A DNA stretch of 64,000 nt from Solea solea (lineage: Eukaryota > Chordata > Actinopteri > Pleuronectiformes > Soleidae). The notes under the pieces were generated by a model that was not told the DNA's origin, did no database searches, and saw nothing but the letters and a program-made list of their open reading frames with translations. The stretch is from the NCBI RefSeq assembly GCF_958295425.1, contig NC_081144.1, positions 25,948,327 through 26,012,326 on the forward strand, written 5' to 3'. Below are positions 46,664-56,826 of the stretch, in pieces; positions within the stretch are counted from its first letter, which is position 1; every line of letters begins with the position of its first letter. Made by a program: the position numbers and the translations under genes.

Positions 46664-47398
46664 TAGATATCAGTTAGATATCTGACTGATATCAGTTAGA
46701 TATCAGTCAGATATCAGTCAGATATCAGTCAGATGTCAGTTAGATGTCAGTCAGATATCAGTTAGATATCTGACTGATATCAGTTAGATATCAGTCAGAT
46801 ATCAGTCAGATGTCAGTTAGATGTCAGTTAGATATCGGTTAGACATCAGATATCAGTTAGATATCAGTCAGATATCAGTCAGATGTCAGTTAGATGTCAG
46901 TTAGATATCGGTTAGACATCAGATATCAGTTAGATATAAGTCTGATATCAGTTAGATATCAGTCAGATATCAGTCAGATGTCAGTTAGATGTCAGTCAGA
47001 TATCAGTCAGATGTCAGTTAGATGTCAGTTAGATATCGGTTAGACATCAGATATCAGTTAGATATCAGTCAGATATCAGTCAGATGTCAGTTAGATGTCA
47101 GTTAGATATCGGTTAGACATCAGATATCAGTTAGATATCAGTCAGATATCAGTCAGATGTCAGTTAGATGTCAGTTAGATATCGGTTAGACATCAGATAT
47201 CAGTTAGATATAAGTCTGATATCAGTTAGATATCAGTCAGATATCAGTCAGATGTCAGTTAGATGTCAGTCAGATATCAGTCAGATATCAGTTAGATGTC
47301 AGATATCAGTCAGATATCAGTTAGATATCAGTCAGATATCAGTCAGATATCAGACTGATATCAGTCAGATGTCAGTTAGATATCTGTTAGATATCGTG
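46664..47398. repeat. 11-bp minisatellite (GATATCAGTTA / GATATCAGTCA) with nested higher-order periods
   Basis: 11-bp units vary at two positions (ATATC or ATGTC, GTTA or GTCA). The diagnostic GGTTAGACATC variant occurs at about 46837, 46910, 47038, 47111 and 47184, giving spacings of 73, 128, 73 and 73 bp. A second marker, TAGATATAAGTCTGATATC, recurs 274 bp apart (46931 and 47205), which equals 73+128+73. The 96-codon frame reading SDISQMSVR is an artefact. Confidence 0.96.
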
Positions 47399-47539
47399 AT
47401 GTATAGATATATGATTATCCGGCAATATATTGATTATGACAGAGTTGTTGTGTTGTGATGTTATTGGTATCTTATCGTGAGGTTACACACACATACATAT
47501 ATATAGCTATATATTTACATATATCTATATTTATGTATG
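47399..47539. other. AT-rich spacer with TA runs
   Basis: Includes ACATATATATAGCTATATA around 47490-47510. Nothing else is seen. Confidence 0.5.
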
Positions 47540-47617
47540 TAATTATGTTTTATTTTGACACTTGCTTTGAAAATGTAAACGTATGTTTCCCATGACAATA
47601 AAGCTCTTTTGAAATGA
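47540..47617 (+). mobile_element. LINE 3' tail preceding the GA tract
   Basis: TTGACACTTGCTTTGAAAATG, GTAAACGTATGTTTCCCATG and ACAATAAAGCTCTTTTGAAA are the characteristic 3' terminus of an abundant fish non-LTR family, commonly followed, as here, by a GA microsatellite. Only the tail is present. Confidence 0.55.
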
Positions 47618-47697
47618 ACTGAGAGAGAGAGAGAGAGTGAGAGAGTGTGTGGGGGAGAGAGAGAGAGGGAGGGAGAGAGAGAGGGGGGGGGGGGGGG
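47618..47697. repeat. (GA)n and poly-G purine tract
   Basis: Almost 80 consecutive purines: GA repeats, then about 17 G. They are followed at once by a CTCCTCC pyrimidine block to about 47740. It probably grew from the LINE tail. It may form triplex or G-rich structures close to the candidate first exon. Confidence 0.9.
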
Positions 47698-48095
47698 CAG
47701 CTCCTCCTCCTCCTCTTCCTCCTCCTTCCTCTCGTCTCCAGTCATTTCTAACACGCTGAGGACAGAAGACACACACACACGCGCGCGCCCTCTGTTCCTC
47801 CTCATCATGGAAACTGTGTTCCGTTTCTCTGCGTCTCTCCGGTACTTTTCCGTTTCTCTGCGTCTCTCCGGTACTTTTCCGTTTGTCGTCCTGAGCCGCC
47901 GCTGCTGCCGCTGCTGCCGCTGCTGCTGCCGGTGAAAAGAACTTCTGTGCTCGGGTGAATGTGTCCTGTTTTCCCTCCTCTTTCATCTTCTTGTGCTGCT
48001 GTTACAAAGACGCAAACCTGCGCCGTGTGAGCAAACTGCTGCTGCGCGAGCTCTTTTATGTTTGATGTATTGTTTGGATGGATCGTTTCGAATCG
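47698..48095 (+). promoter_or_regulatory. kcnd3: Candidate promoter and non-coding first exon of kcnd3
   Basis: This is the most CpG-rich non-coding segment near the gene (GCGCGCGC at 47781-47788, GCCGCCGCTGCTGCC block at about 47897-47932). It lacks a TATA box and ends at a good donor, CG|GTGAGT at 48095/48096. Known vertebrate KCND3 genes have a non-coding exon upstream of the large first coding exon, and an acceptor exists at 49730-49731, so a leader intron of about 1.6 kb is plausible. No start site can be fixed from sequence alone. Confidence 0.35.
47821..47884. repeat. Perfect 29-bp tandem duplication in the candidate first exon
   Basis: CCGTTTCTCTGCGTCTCTCC followed by GGTACTTTT occurs at 47821-47849 and again at 47850-47878 without a mismatch. 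A third copy starts and breaks after 6 bases. Confidence 0.93.
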
Positions 48096-48846
48096 GTGAG
48101 TGTGTAAACAAAGAGACAAATGTAAAATAATGTCTGAATCCACCTGTTCATGTTTGTCTGTCACTGTCATGAATCTGCACGTTCACTTCATAGAAACTCA
48201 ACAGGTTCATATGAACATCCGTCAATAACCTTGTGCTCGTTTTATTTTGAAAAGCTTACAAACAACGAGTTTTATTGTGTGTTTATTTTTATTCTCCTCT
48301 GCTTTTTTAAACCATTAAAAAAGACAAATGCAGTGAAGCTGCAGCTGAGAAAGAAGAGCGTTTTTTTTACACGCTGCTGTGATGACATGAAATCACTCTG
48401 TCTAATCTAAACACGCTTTATGTTGGAAAGTAAACGTTTCTCTGTCGGGTTTTTGTCTGTCAGTTCCAGGCCCGGTTCTGGATCACTTTAGCTGGAGGTG
48501 TTGACGGTGCATTCCCTATGTGCTATAATATCTGAGACTATAGTAGTGGTTCTCAAACAAGGGTTTGGGGGACCCTGTAGAGTCCAAAGCCTTATCCACG
48601 TGGGAACAGAACTTTCCCTGTACGATGTTTTTGTCTCTAAAACTTTACTTTTTTAAGCCTCTTTTCATTAATGCGCTGGTAAACCTGTATGTGGCGCTGT
48701 AACCACAGGACCACACCAAAACCAGAGATAAAACGTGAACCATGAGCAGAAAGCTGTGTATACAAACAGAAGAAGAAAGCTTAAAAGACCAAACTGTCCA
48801 CAAATACTAGAACCATGGTTCTCAAACGCTGCTTTCAGACAGACGA

Positions 48847-48877
<31 letters not shown>

Positions 48878-49731
48878 TTCTAAAGCCTCAGAACCATGGA
48901 TAAGACACACCCACTGATGATGTCAAAGTTTGCGGGGAAGAACCGCTGGCCGGTTCAAAATTAGGTTTGGGAACCGGAACCGGCACAGAGTCGTGCCGGT
49001 GTGAAAGGGCTAAAAGTGTGGTACGCGAGTTTCCTCTGGAGGTAAATCAGTGTGTGGGGAAGAGGAGGAAGAGGAGAGAATAAATCTGCCTCCTGTGACT
49101 TTGCTCGGTCACCACTTTTACACCACTGTATATGAACGTTACTGTGAGAGAGAGAATATTTGGTATAAAATGTTTTAGAAGATGAAGTTAGTGACAGTGA
49201 ATGTCATGACATCATCGTTTCCCTGGAAACTCAAACACGTTGTTCCTGTGTGGATAAAAAGCCGATACGATCCAGATTCTCCTGAACTCGTCCTCGTGTG
49301 TCGGAGCCACAGGTTTCTCGGTCTGTCAAAGCTGTCGTGAATATCTTTTATAAAGAAACAAATCTCGCTAGATGACTTCACACAATGCTAATTAAGCATT
49401 TTTAGCTCTTTGTTTCTCAGTGTAGTGGTGTTTTGAATCTTGTTCCTGTGCTGCACACAGGAAGTCATTAGTATACTGTCACGACTGAAGGATGGAAGGG
49501 CAGCTGCTACTTAGCACGAGTGAAGGGAAACTAATATTCTGACTGAAAACACCAGGAAGTTCCTACGAAAACTGTTGTCTTCTTCTGTCTCTCTACGTCT
49601 TCATCTTTCAAATATCCCAAACTCCTTTTCTCCTGTTTTCTCCTTCACTGCTCTCACCCTGCTCCTTTCATTCATCATAACAGCGCTCGTCCTGTCCTCA
49701 CAGACTCCCTCCCTCTCTTTCCTCTCTTTAG
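48096..49731 (+). other. Putative leader intron of kcnd3
   Basis: It starts with GTGAGT (48096-48101) and ends in a long pyrimidine tract, CCCTCTCTTTCCTCTCTTTAG, at 49711-49731. In between there is no supported gene. 48540-48600 (GTGGTTCTCAAAC start) and 48740-49015 look like transposon relics. The pairing of these sites is inference. Confidence 0.35.
48740..49015. mobile_element. Dispersed non-autonomous element relic
   Basis: ACCATGGTTCTCAAACGCTG, AGACAGACGAGGTTCTGGCT, a GGCTCT/GGTTCT simple run, GAACCGGAACCGGCACAGAG and GTGCCGGTGTGAAAGGGC follow in the order of a common fish MITE-like repeat. No terminal repeats could be fixed. Confidence 0.33.
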
Positions 49732-49808
49732 ATGGTGAATGAGCTGAAGTCAAGCTGGTAGTGAAGGCACTGGACTTGTTCTCCCCTACACCCCAAGCCG
49801 GACACAAC
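49730..49808 (+). promoter_or_regulatory. kcnd3: 3' splice site and 5' untranslated leader of the Kv4.3 coding exon, with two uORFs
   Basis: AG at 49730-49731 follows a near-perfect pyrimidine tract, so the exon probably starts at 49732. The leader then has ATG at 49732 (nine codons, MVNELKSSW, stop TAG at 49759-49761) and a minimal ATG-AGC-TGA at 49739-49747. An in-frame stop TGA at 49740-49742 precedes the main ATG, so 49809 is the first in-frame AUG. If the leader is used, the uORFs could dampen translation. Confidence 0.5.
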
Positions 49809-50911
49809 ATGGCGGCGGGAGTAGCGGCATGGCTTCCTTTCGCCAGGGCGGCAGCTATCGGCTGGATGCCCGTAGCCAATCTGCCCATGCCAGTGGCACC
49901 GGCTGAGAAGAGCAAGCGGCAGGACGAGCTAATCATCCTCAATGTGAGTGGACGACGCTTCCAGACCTGGAGGAACACGCTGGACCGGTACCCGGACACA
50001 CTGTTGGGCAGCTCGGAGAAGGAGTTCTTCTTTAACGAGGAGACCAAAGAGTACTTCTTCGACCGGGACCCTGACGTGTTCCGCAGCGTGCTCAACTTCT
50101 ACCGCACTGGGAAGCTCCACTACCCGCGGTACGAGTGCATCTCCTCTTACGACGAGGAGCTGTCCTTCTTTGGCATCGTACCAGAGATCATCGGTGACTG
50201 TTGCTACGAAGAGTACAAGGACAGGAAGCGGGAGAACGCAGAGCGCCTCATGGATGACCAGGAGGACAACAAGGATGCTAAGCTGCCCAACATGACCTTC
50301 AGGGAGACCATGTGGCGGGCCTTTGAGAACCCCCACACCTCCACTATGGCTCTTGTCTTCTACTACGTCACCGGCTTCTTCATTGCTGTCTCTGTCCTCA
50401 CCAACGTGGTGGAGACGGTGCCCTGCGGCTCTGTGCCCAACCAAAAGGAAGTACCATGTGGTGAGCGTTACACCGTGGCCTTTTTCTGCATGGACACTGC
50501 CTGTGTCATGATCTTCACCGTGGAGTACCTGATGCGCTTGTTTGCTGCGCCCAGCCGCTACCGCTTCATGAGGTCTGTCATGAGCATCATTGACGTGGTG
50601 GCCATTCTGCCCTATTACATCGGCCTGGTGATGACCGACAACGAGGATGTGAGCGGTGCCTTTGTGACGCTCCGGGTTTTCCGCGTCTTCCGTATCTTTA
50701 AGTTCTCCCGTCACTCGCAGGGCCTGCGAATCCTGGGCTACACACTGAAGAGCTGCGCCTCGGAGCTGGGCTTCCTGCTCTTCTCCCTCACTATGGCCAT
50801 AATTATCTTTGCTACGGTGATGTTCTACGCAGAGAAGGGTTCAACCTCCAGCAAATTCACCAGCATCCCAGCCTCCTTCTGGTACACCATTGTTACTATG
50901 ACAACACTGGG
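49809..50911 (+). CDS. kcnd3: Voltage-gated potassium channel Kv4.3 (Shal type), first coding exon, partial
   Basis: It encodes 367 full codons plus two bases of a Gly codon of an A-type K+ channel alpha subunit. Such channels are plasma-membrane tetramers that set neuronal and cardiac transient outward current (family knowledge). Residues 1-20 ([20 protein letters not shown]) are the Kv4 N-terminus that KChIP proteins bind. T1 spans about 40-145 with the zinc motif H104, C110, C131, C132 (HX5CX20CC). S1 is about 179-201, S2 221-245, S3 256-275. S4 is about 286-303 with R289, R292, R295, K298 and R301. S5 is about 317-340, the pore helix about 351-363, and the filter starts TTLG at 365-368. 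The start ATG has A at -3 and G at +4. Kv4.3 is preferred over Kv4.2 and Kv4.1 because of [25 protein letters not shown] and the acidic 148-156 linker. The exon is clearly GC-richer than its surroundings. S6 and the C-terminus are absent because they lie in later exons, not through mutation. Confidence 0.96.
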
Positions 50912-50920
50912 GTAAGTGCA
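50912..50920 (+). other. kcnd3: 5' splice site after the Kv4.3 first coding exon
   Basis: CTGG|GTAAGTGC matches the U1 consensus. The intron starts after the second base of the Gly368 codon (phase 2). If unspliced, the frame would stop at once in TAA (50913-50915). The exon break at this pore position is a conserved feature of vertebrate Kv4 genes (family knowledge). Confidence 0.92.
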
Positions 50921-51544
50921 GAGCATACACCTCTTTTATCTCTTTGTTTTGAGAGCTGCGTCTGTGTGTCTGTGCGCGCGCGTGTGTGAGTAAATGTTTG
51001 ACTTGAAATGTGTGTCTGACGCTGTGTCCCAAAAACCTACAACTGCTTCAGGAGTCACTGACACTGTTTCCAGAACACGCTGCATGAGATAAGAGACGAC
51101 AGAGAAACTGCTGCTTTGAGTTTACATGTGTTTCCACAGCTGATGTTGTTCCTCTGGCAGAAGGACGGGGAATTAAGATGTTCTCTCTCCGTAATGCTTG
51201 CCCTTTATCAGGGATGATTCCATCACGACTTAACTGATACAAATACTGAAACTGCTCCTGCTTGTTGATCCTGTGGATGTCTGGATGCTGAGGAAGGGCA
51301 GGCTTTTCTGTTTGAATGCCTGTATTCCCAGTGGAATAATGAAGGACTGTAAATCATGTTTCCTTGTTTTTTTGATGCTGAATCAGTTGGACTGACTCTC
51401 GTTGTCCACTGTTGAAGTTGTGCTTGTTTCTTGACGATGGGATTATTTAGCTTGTGAATGAGAAGTTCTTAAAAATGGTGCTAACAGTGTCTTGAGTTGG
51501 TTGCTACACATTTAACGGTAACAAGTGCTACTTTCAGTCTAAGA

Positions 51545-51624
51545 CAGAGGTGTCAAACTCCCGGCTGGTGGGCCACCTGCGGCCCCAAATTGATTTCATG
51601 TTTGCTGCCACAAAATATCAAGTG
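51545..51624. mobile_element. hAT-like element end next to a SINE
   Basis: AGAGGTGTCAAACTCCCGGC followed by GGGCCACCTGCGGCCCC is the typical left terminus of a Charlie-like hAT element in vertebrates. The matching right end is not recognised. The segment near 52060-52110 could be part of it. Confidence 0.4.
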
Positions 51625-51905
51625 TATGTTTGTTTGTGTACAGCCAGTGGCCTTGTGAATGGGGAGCTTGGCTTGTAACTGGAGGGTTGCCTGGTTTGAA
51701 TCCCAACAGGTCCAGTGCTCGAGTACCTCTGGGCAAGGCACCCAATCCCCATTGCTCACCATTGACTGGGTTGACTGGATACTTTAAAATGACCCCAGCC
51801 ACGGGGCACCACATCCAGTGTAGTGCAAGTACTGGTCCCAGGATGGCCTCAGTGGGAGCGTTACATCAGGAAGGGCATCCAGTGCAAAGATTCTCTGCCA
51901 ATTCA
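51625..51905 (+). mobile_element. tRNA-derived SINE
   Basis: An A-box-like CAGCCAGTGGCC (51641-51652) and a B-box GGTTTGAATCC (51693-51703) lie about 50 bp apart, as in a tRNA-derived RNA polymerase III promoter. The 3' part carries GGAAGGGCATCCAGTGCAAA (from 51869), a tail motif shared by fish SINEs with RTE-like LINE partners. Diverged and probably immobile. Confidence 0.6.
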
Positions 51906-53200
51906 AATATTATGCTGTCAATAAACATTTTTACTTTAAATTTGTGTGAAATATCGTCACAAATATTGTTATTGTGATATTATGGTGAAATGTCGTGATG
52001 TAAAATTCACCACCTTTTCTAAGAAGTTGCTTTTTCCCTATTTTTTCACTTAAATGGTCCCCTCCTGACCAGACTAGACTCTCAGTGGCCCCCAGGCCAG
52101 TACATAGATGAAAATAGCTTTCAGGGGACCTTGTGTCCGATTCAGGTGAGCCGAGCCCCCTTCACTCCCCCGTAATTCAAACCATGATAGTGGGAATGTT
52201 TCTCTCGACATAAAACAGTCACAGTTTGATACACATCACTACCCATAATACATAAAGAGGGGCAGAAATGAAGGAAATGATCCGTGTGTAGTGAAACAAA
52301 CCAAAGAGATTGTGCTATTACGTACTTGCCCTATATTTAGCAGCCATCCTCTTTCAGTTCAAAGCAAAGTGGAGCAGTGACTTTGCAGTTTAAAAGCTCT
52401 CTTCTTTCCTCCTCCACTCTCTCTCTGTGAGTTACGCTAGTTGCCGGCATTGAGAATCAAGTGCCTCTCGGTTTCTAAAGCTCTGATGCAGAGTAGTGAG
52501 ATGCTCTTAATTGTAAATGGTAAACAAGTATTCTGGTTATTTGAGGTAAATGTCATTGTCTCATGAATATCGTACATGTTTCTGTGAAACCTGCTGCTGC
52601 TGTTTTTGTTGTTTTCCTTGTTTCATGTGTTGGCTTTGACTGAGTTTTACACTCGTTTACTCGTGCGCTGACCTGTTTCTCCTCAGTTTTATGTACATCA
52701 TATATTTCTGACAGTCGGTTTATTGTTGTGAGGGGAACCACACACACTCACATCATTAATTTTACACACACACACTGAGCTCTGTGATGCGACACTATTA
52801 GGCCTAATGGTAATGTGTTTTACGAGAGCCCCCCCCCCCCCTCAGACCGAGAGGCTGACAAATTGCAGCATCCTGCTAAATGTCAGAGTCATGGAGGCCA
52901 TAAAAGGCTCTGAGCTCATTGCAGTGACACACTTGGCTCCCTGTCATCCAGCCCTGCCATTCACAACCTGCCCGGCACATGCTTGATTCTGGATTGATTG
53001 TTTGCTCTGTGGAAACATGAATGGCCCCCGCCCCTATAAACATGGCATTGTCTGCTCTGTTGTGGTCTGTTAGTGCTTGGGCTCGCGTCAACATCACGCG
53101 AAGTTCTGCACTCAATATGTTTGTTGTTCAACTGGACAAAGAATCTCTGATGTGAAAACATGGAAAGCAGAAAACGTAATATTATCCACCGCGTAGCTCG

Positions 53201-53247
53201 CAGTCCCAGTCTCAGTCTCAGTCCCAGTCCCAGATGCAGTCTCAGTC
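53201..53247. repeat. CAGTCC/CAGTCT hexamer repeat
   Basis: Seven to eight hexamer units, with one GATGCA interruption. Confidence 0.85.
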
Positions 53248-55118
53248 TTTCCAAGTAGCCCCCCATGGTTTCAATGGTCAAAATGAAACCTGCGTATATT
53301 TTTATCCAATCAAACTCAGAGGTGCCTCCCCTCCTTCCATCCCTGAATGATTGTTTTTTGTTAATTGTCAGTTAACAGTTAACAGTTGTGCTGCTGTCAG
53401 CTTCATGAGTGAGTGGTGATGTGAGACTGCCAGTAACAATGACAGCGACAGTAACAAGCTGCCCAAAAACAACCCTGAAATACTACTTTAGTTGTGTTTA
53501 GTACAAAATGTGTGTTGTGGACATTTTGTTAACGTTGTAGCAAAAACAAAAATCTCCTTCACTTTTGGTTTTGGTGGAAATAAATGTTAAAAAACATGAG
53601 CAGCTCTCGGTTTGGAGACTTCTGATCGAAGGAATAAAAAATAGTCTTTGAGAAACTTTTATCCACAACAAATTCAATTTTTTCATCACATGGACAGGAT
53701 TGGCTCGCTAATTAGCAAACCTAGCTGTAATGCTAGCATGTCGTCCAAATTGTGAAGTTACTGTTGAAACTGTTCAGTATTGGTCCAGTTTATGTAGGAA
53801 ATGCTGTTGGTGTGTTTATCAAATGGAGATGGGCTCGCTGGTTAGCAAACCTAGCTATAATGCTAAGTTTACACTTTTCTGACTTCAACAGCTTCTGTTG
53901 CTTGCTAACGTCTTGTTAGCTTCAGCAGATCAGCTGATGAATGATCACAGTATTGTGAGGACCGTGACGAGGATTTCAATAAACATGCAGCAGCGTGTCT
54001 CACTCAGGACACGTCATCCGGAGTAAGACCTGAGACGCTGGACCTGTCTCCTGTTGCTTTTACAGTAGGATTGCGGAAGAGCACAGTGTGTGTGTGTGTG
54101 TGTGTGTTTTAAGGGGGGGGGGTTAGTCGTCGAGCTTTGCCTCATCAATAAAGCAGAGGCCAGAAGTGGGTGTCAGAGTGACTAATGATGTGGCCCTCTG
54201 CATCTGCTGACTAATGTAAACCTGCCTGACATTCTGGTCGCTCTGTTCCCACTTTACGTCATAAACACGCGCACACAGATCCAGACTAACCACACAAACC
54301 CAGACCCTAACCCTTGTGTACTTGAGCTGGTGCAAACAGAGACAAATGTCGCTGGGTATGTTCACACGAGTGCTAATCCTCCACTTCATACATGATATCA
54401 CTGATTTCTAAATGGTTCTTTCCAGATTTCTTGTGGTCTATAGTGTAAGGAAAAGTGTCCCGACTCTGCTGAACGGCATTTTATACTCGTCTGACGAACC
54501 GAGATTAAAGAACTTCCCACAGAAGGTGCTTTCTTTGATTTCTCGTCCTTCTGCTTTCGGTGCCTCGGGGCTCTCAGAGAATCACGGATACTCTGCAGGC
54601 TTGTTGCACCTGCTAAATTTACTGCTAACGTCTGAGCTTCAGCCCCAGCGCTGCACTCAGAATGATTTGATTGTTTCTGTGTGTGTGTGTGTGTGTCAGA
54701 TTATGTGTTAACATGCACATCATTAGTTGTGTGTCCTATCTTGTCCACGGACAAGCTGGCCAGCCTGCTGCTGCTGCTGCTTTGTGATTGTTTTGTTTAT
54801 CTGACAGTAATCTCAATAGGAATCCATAATCCCTCCCCCTCCAATAGTGGGCAATGAAGCGCCAGGTGAACAGTTTACTTGAAGCATGGCTGTCATCTTT
54901 CTTCTTGTAAATGGACAGTTGCTTTATTGATAGCAGTATGTCAGAGGAGACGAGGAGAGGAAGAGTCAGGGTCACAGTCTCTTCACTGTCTCTCCTTGGT
55001 TCCCTGAAAAGCAGAAACACGAGATCCTCCTCTTCACACATTATATATGCGAGTGTCTTAAAACGTGGACAAAATGACGACCGTGGAGTAAAGAGGGGAA
55101 ACGTCTTCTGTTCAGGAT

Positions 55119-55554
55119 CACTCGGTGCGTTTACATGCACAGTTGAATCGAGCTAAGGTCGTCGTCCAACTAAGACGGACAATCGGACGACTTAAAGAGT
55201 GTGTCTCTCTATGACCTCTGTCAGTTTCCTGTTGACCTTTAAGTCACAGAAAAACAAGTGAGAAGGATCTTCTTCTCTGTAGCTTTCGATCTCGCCGATG
55301 TTCTTTTTTGGCAACAGTCCTGCAGTTTATACGTCGTCTCCTTCTACCTCCAGGTCACAGACGTGGGAGGACATTTTGGTGCAGAACAACAAGTCCGACT
55401 CCAGTCCAACTAAATTTATACATTCAGGTGTAATTAGACGATAAATCACATTATTCAAGTATGTTAGTCCGACTAAGACTAGCTCAATTTAAGTCGGACT
55501 AATGATGAGACTAACAAAACTGAATTAGCCCGACTATTGTAAACGCACCGACTG
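55119..55554. mobile_element. Terminal-inverted-repeat DNA element (MITE-like), 436 bp
   Basis: The left end CACTCGGTGCGTTTAC (55119-55134) is the inverse of GTAAACGCACCGACTG (55539-55554) with one mismatch. Subterminal AGTCCGAC and GTCGGACTA motifs repeat on both sides (TAAGACGGACAATCGGAC on the left, TTAGTCCGACTAAGAC on the right). No coding frame and no evident target duplication. Confidence 0.62.
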
Positions 55555-56293
55555 TAACAATATAAAAAGCCTCAGATCAGCAGTTTACTTGTGCTCCTGC
55601 AACGCTGCTTATTACCTCGATGTTAAAGCACACAGAAAACAGCTCTGACACTTTATTTAGAAGAAGAAGAGAAAGAAGAGCAGAGAGCTGCTGTGAGGCT
55701 GCAGTGCAGCTCTGTGTTTGTGTCCGGCAGATACTGGGAGTGTGTACGTGACATTTGAGGAAATCAAGGCAGGTGATGCTCGACAGACACTTACACTAAA
55801 TTACTGTTCCTCCTGAATCTGTGGCCAACATCTGTGCATTTGTTTTTTTTCACTGCACCATTTTCAAGTCTGTCCAAAATCAACCTGAAAATCTAAAACT
55901 CAACTCAAACTCGACAGGGTTGTTATTTTTTCAGTTTGAACCTTTGATGTAAAAACTGCAGCTGACTCTGACCCTGTCCAAGAGATGCACCTGTTACCAT
56001 GGTTACTGCTGGTTTAAGATCCAATATCCAATCATTTAGTATTTGCCACGCTCAGTTCCAGCAGCTTGAAGTCCTTGGAACTTTTGTTCATGCTTTCAGA
56101 GTCAGCAGTTTAGAAAGTTTATGAATTATGTTCACACTGACAAAACAATAAAGACACATTTCATTTCCTTTATTTCTTTTTTGCTCATGTCCTTTTAACA
56201 AGTTTTACAAAACCAAACAACGCCACGACAAAATGAGCAGGAAGAAGAACAAGAACCATATGTTTGAGAGAACAACTTAAAACATGTGCACAC

Positions 56294-56826
56294 TACTGTG
56301 GTCCTTCTGTGGTCATACTGTGGTCATACTGTGGTCCTTATGTGGTCCTACTCTGATCCTTCTGTGGTCCTACTGTGGTCCTTCTGTGATCCTTCTGTGG
56401 TCCTTCTGTGGTCCTTCTGTGATCCTTCTGTGGTCATACTGTGGTCCTTATGTGGTCCTTCTGTGGTCCTTATGTGGTCCTACTCTGATCCTACTCTGAT
56501 CCTTCTGTGGTCCTACTGTGGTCCTTCTGTGATCCTTCTGTGATCCTTCTGTGATCCTTCTGTGGTCCTTCTGTGGTCATACTGTGGTCCTTCTGTGGTC
56601 CTTCTGTGATCCTTCTGTGGTCCTTCTGTGATCCTCCTGTGGTCCTTCTGTGGTCATACTGTTGCCCTTATGTGGTCCTACTCTGATCCTTCTTTGGTCC
56701 TTCTGTGGTCCTTCTGTGGTCCTACTGTGGTCTTTCTGTGATCCTTCTGTGATCCTTCTGTGGTCCTACTGTGGTCTTTCTGTGATCCTTCTGTGATCCT
56801 TCTGTGGTCCTACTGTGGTCCTTCCC
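56294..56826. repeat. 11-bp minisatellite (TGTGGTCCTTC), about 530 bp
   Basis: 11-bp units with GTGGTC or GTGATC and CTTC, CTAC, ATAC or TTAT endings, about 48 copies. A block of about 55 bp around CTACTGTGGTCTTTCTGTGA recurs near 56728 and 56766. The VVLLWSYCG-type frames are artefacts. Confidence 0.95.

Noticed and set aside
47543..47986. 147-codon minus-strand frame with poly-Ala
   Set aside because: It is produced by the GCTGCC and CTCC runs and reads opposite to the inferred kcnd3 leader.
49761..49808. In-frame extension of the Kv4.3 frame from a GTG at 49761
   Set aside because: Vertebrate translation starts at AUG. The ATG at 49809 has strong context and gives the invariant Kv4 N-terminus.
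49929..50714. 261-codon open frame antisense to the Kv4.3 exon
   Set aside because: It is a shadow of a GC-rich, codon-biased exon on the other strand. It has no domain and no conserved motif.
51641..51715. Functional tRNA gene
   Set aside because: A and B boxes are present, but no cloverleaf with proper acceptor and anticodon stems can be drawn, and a SINE tail follows.
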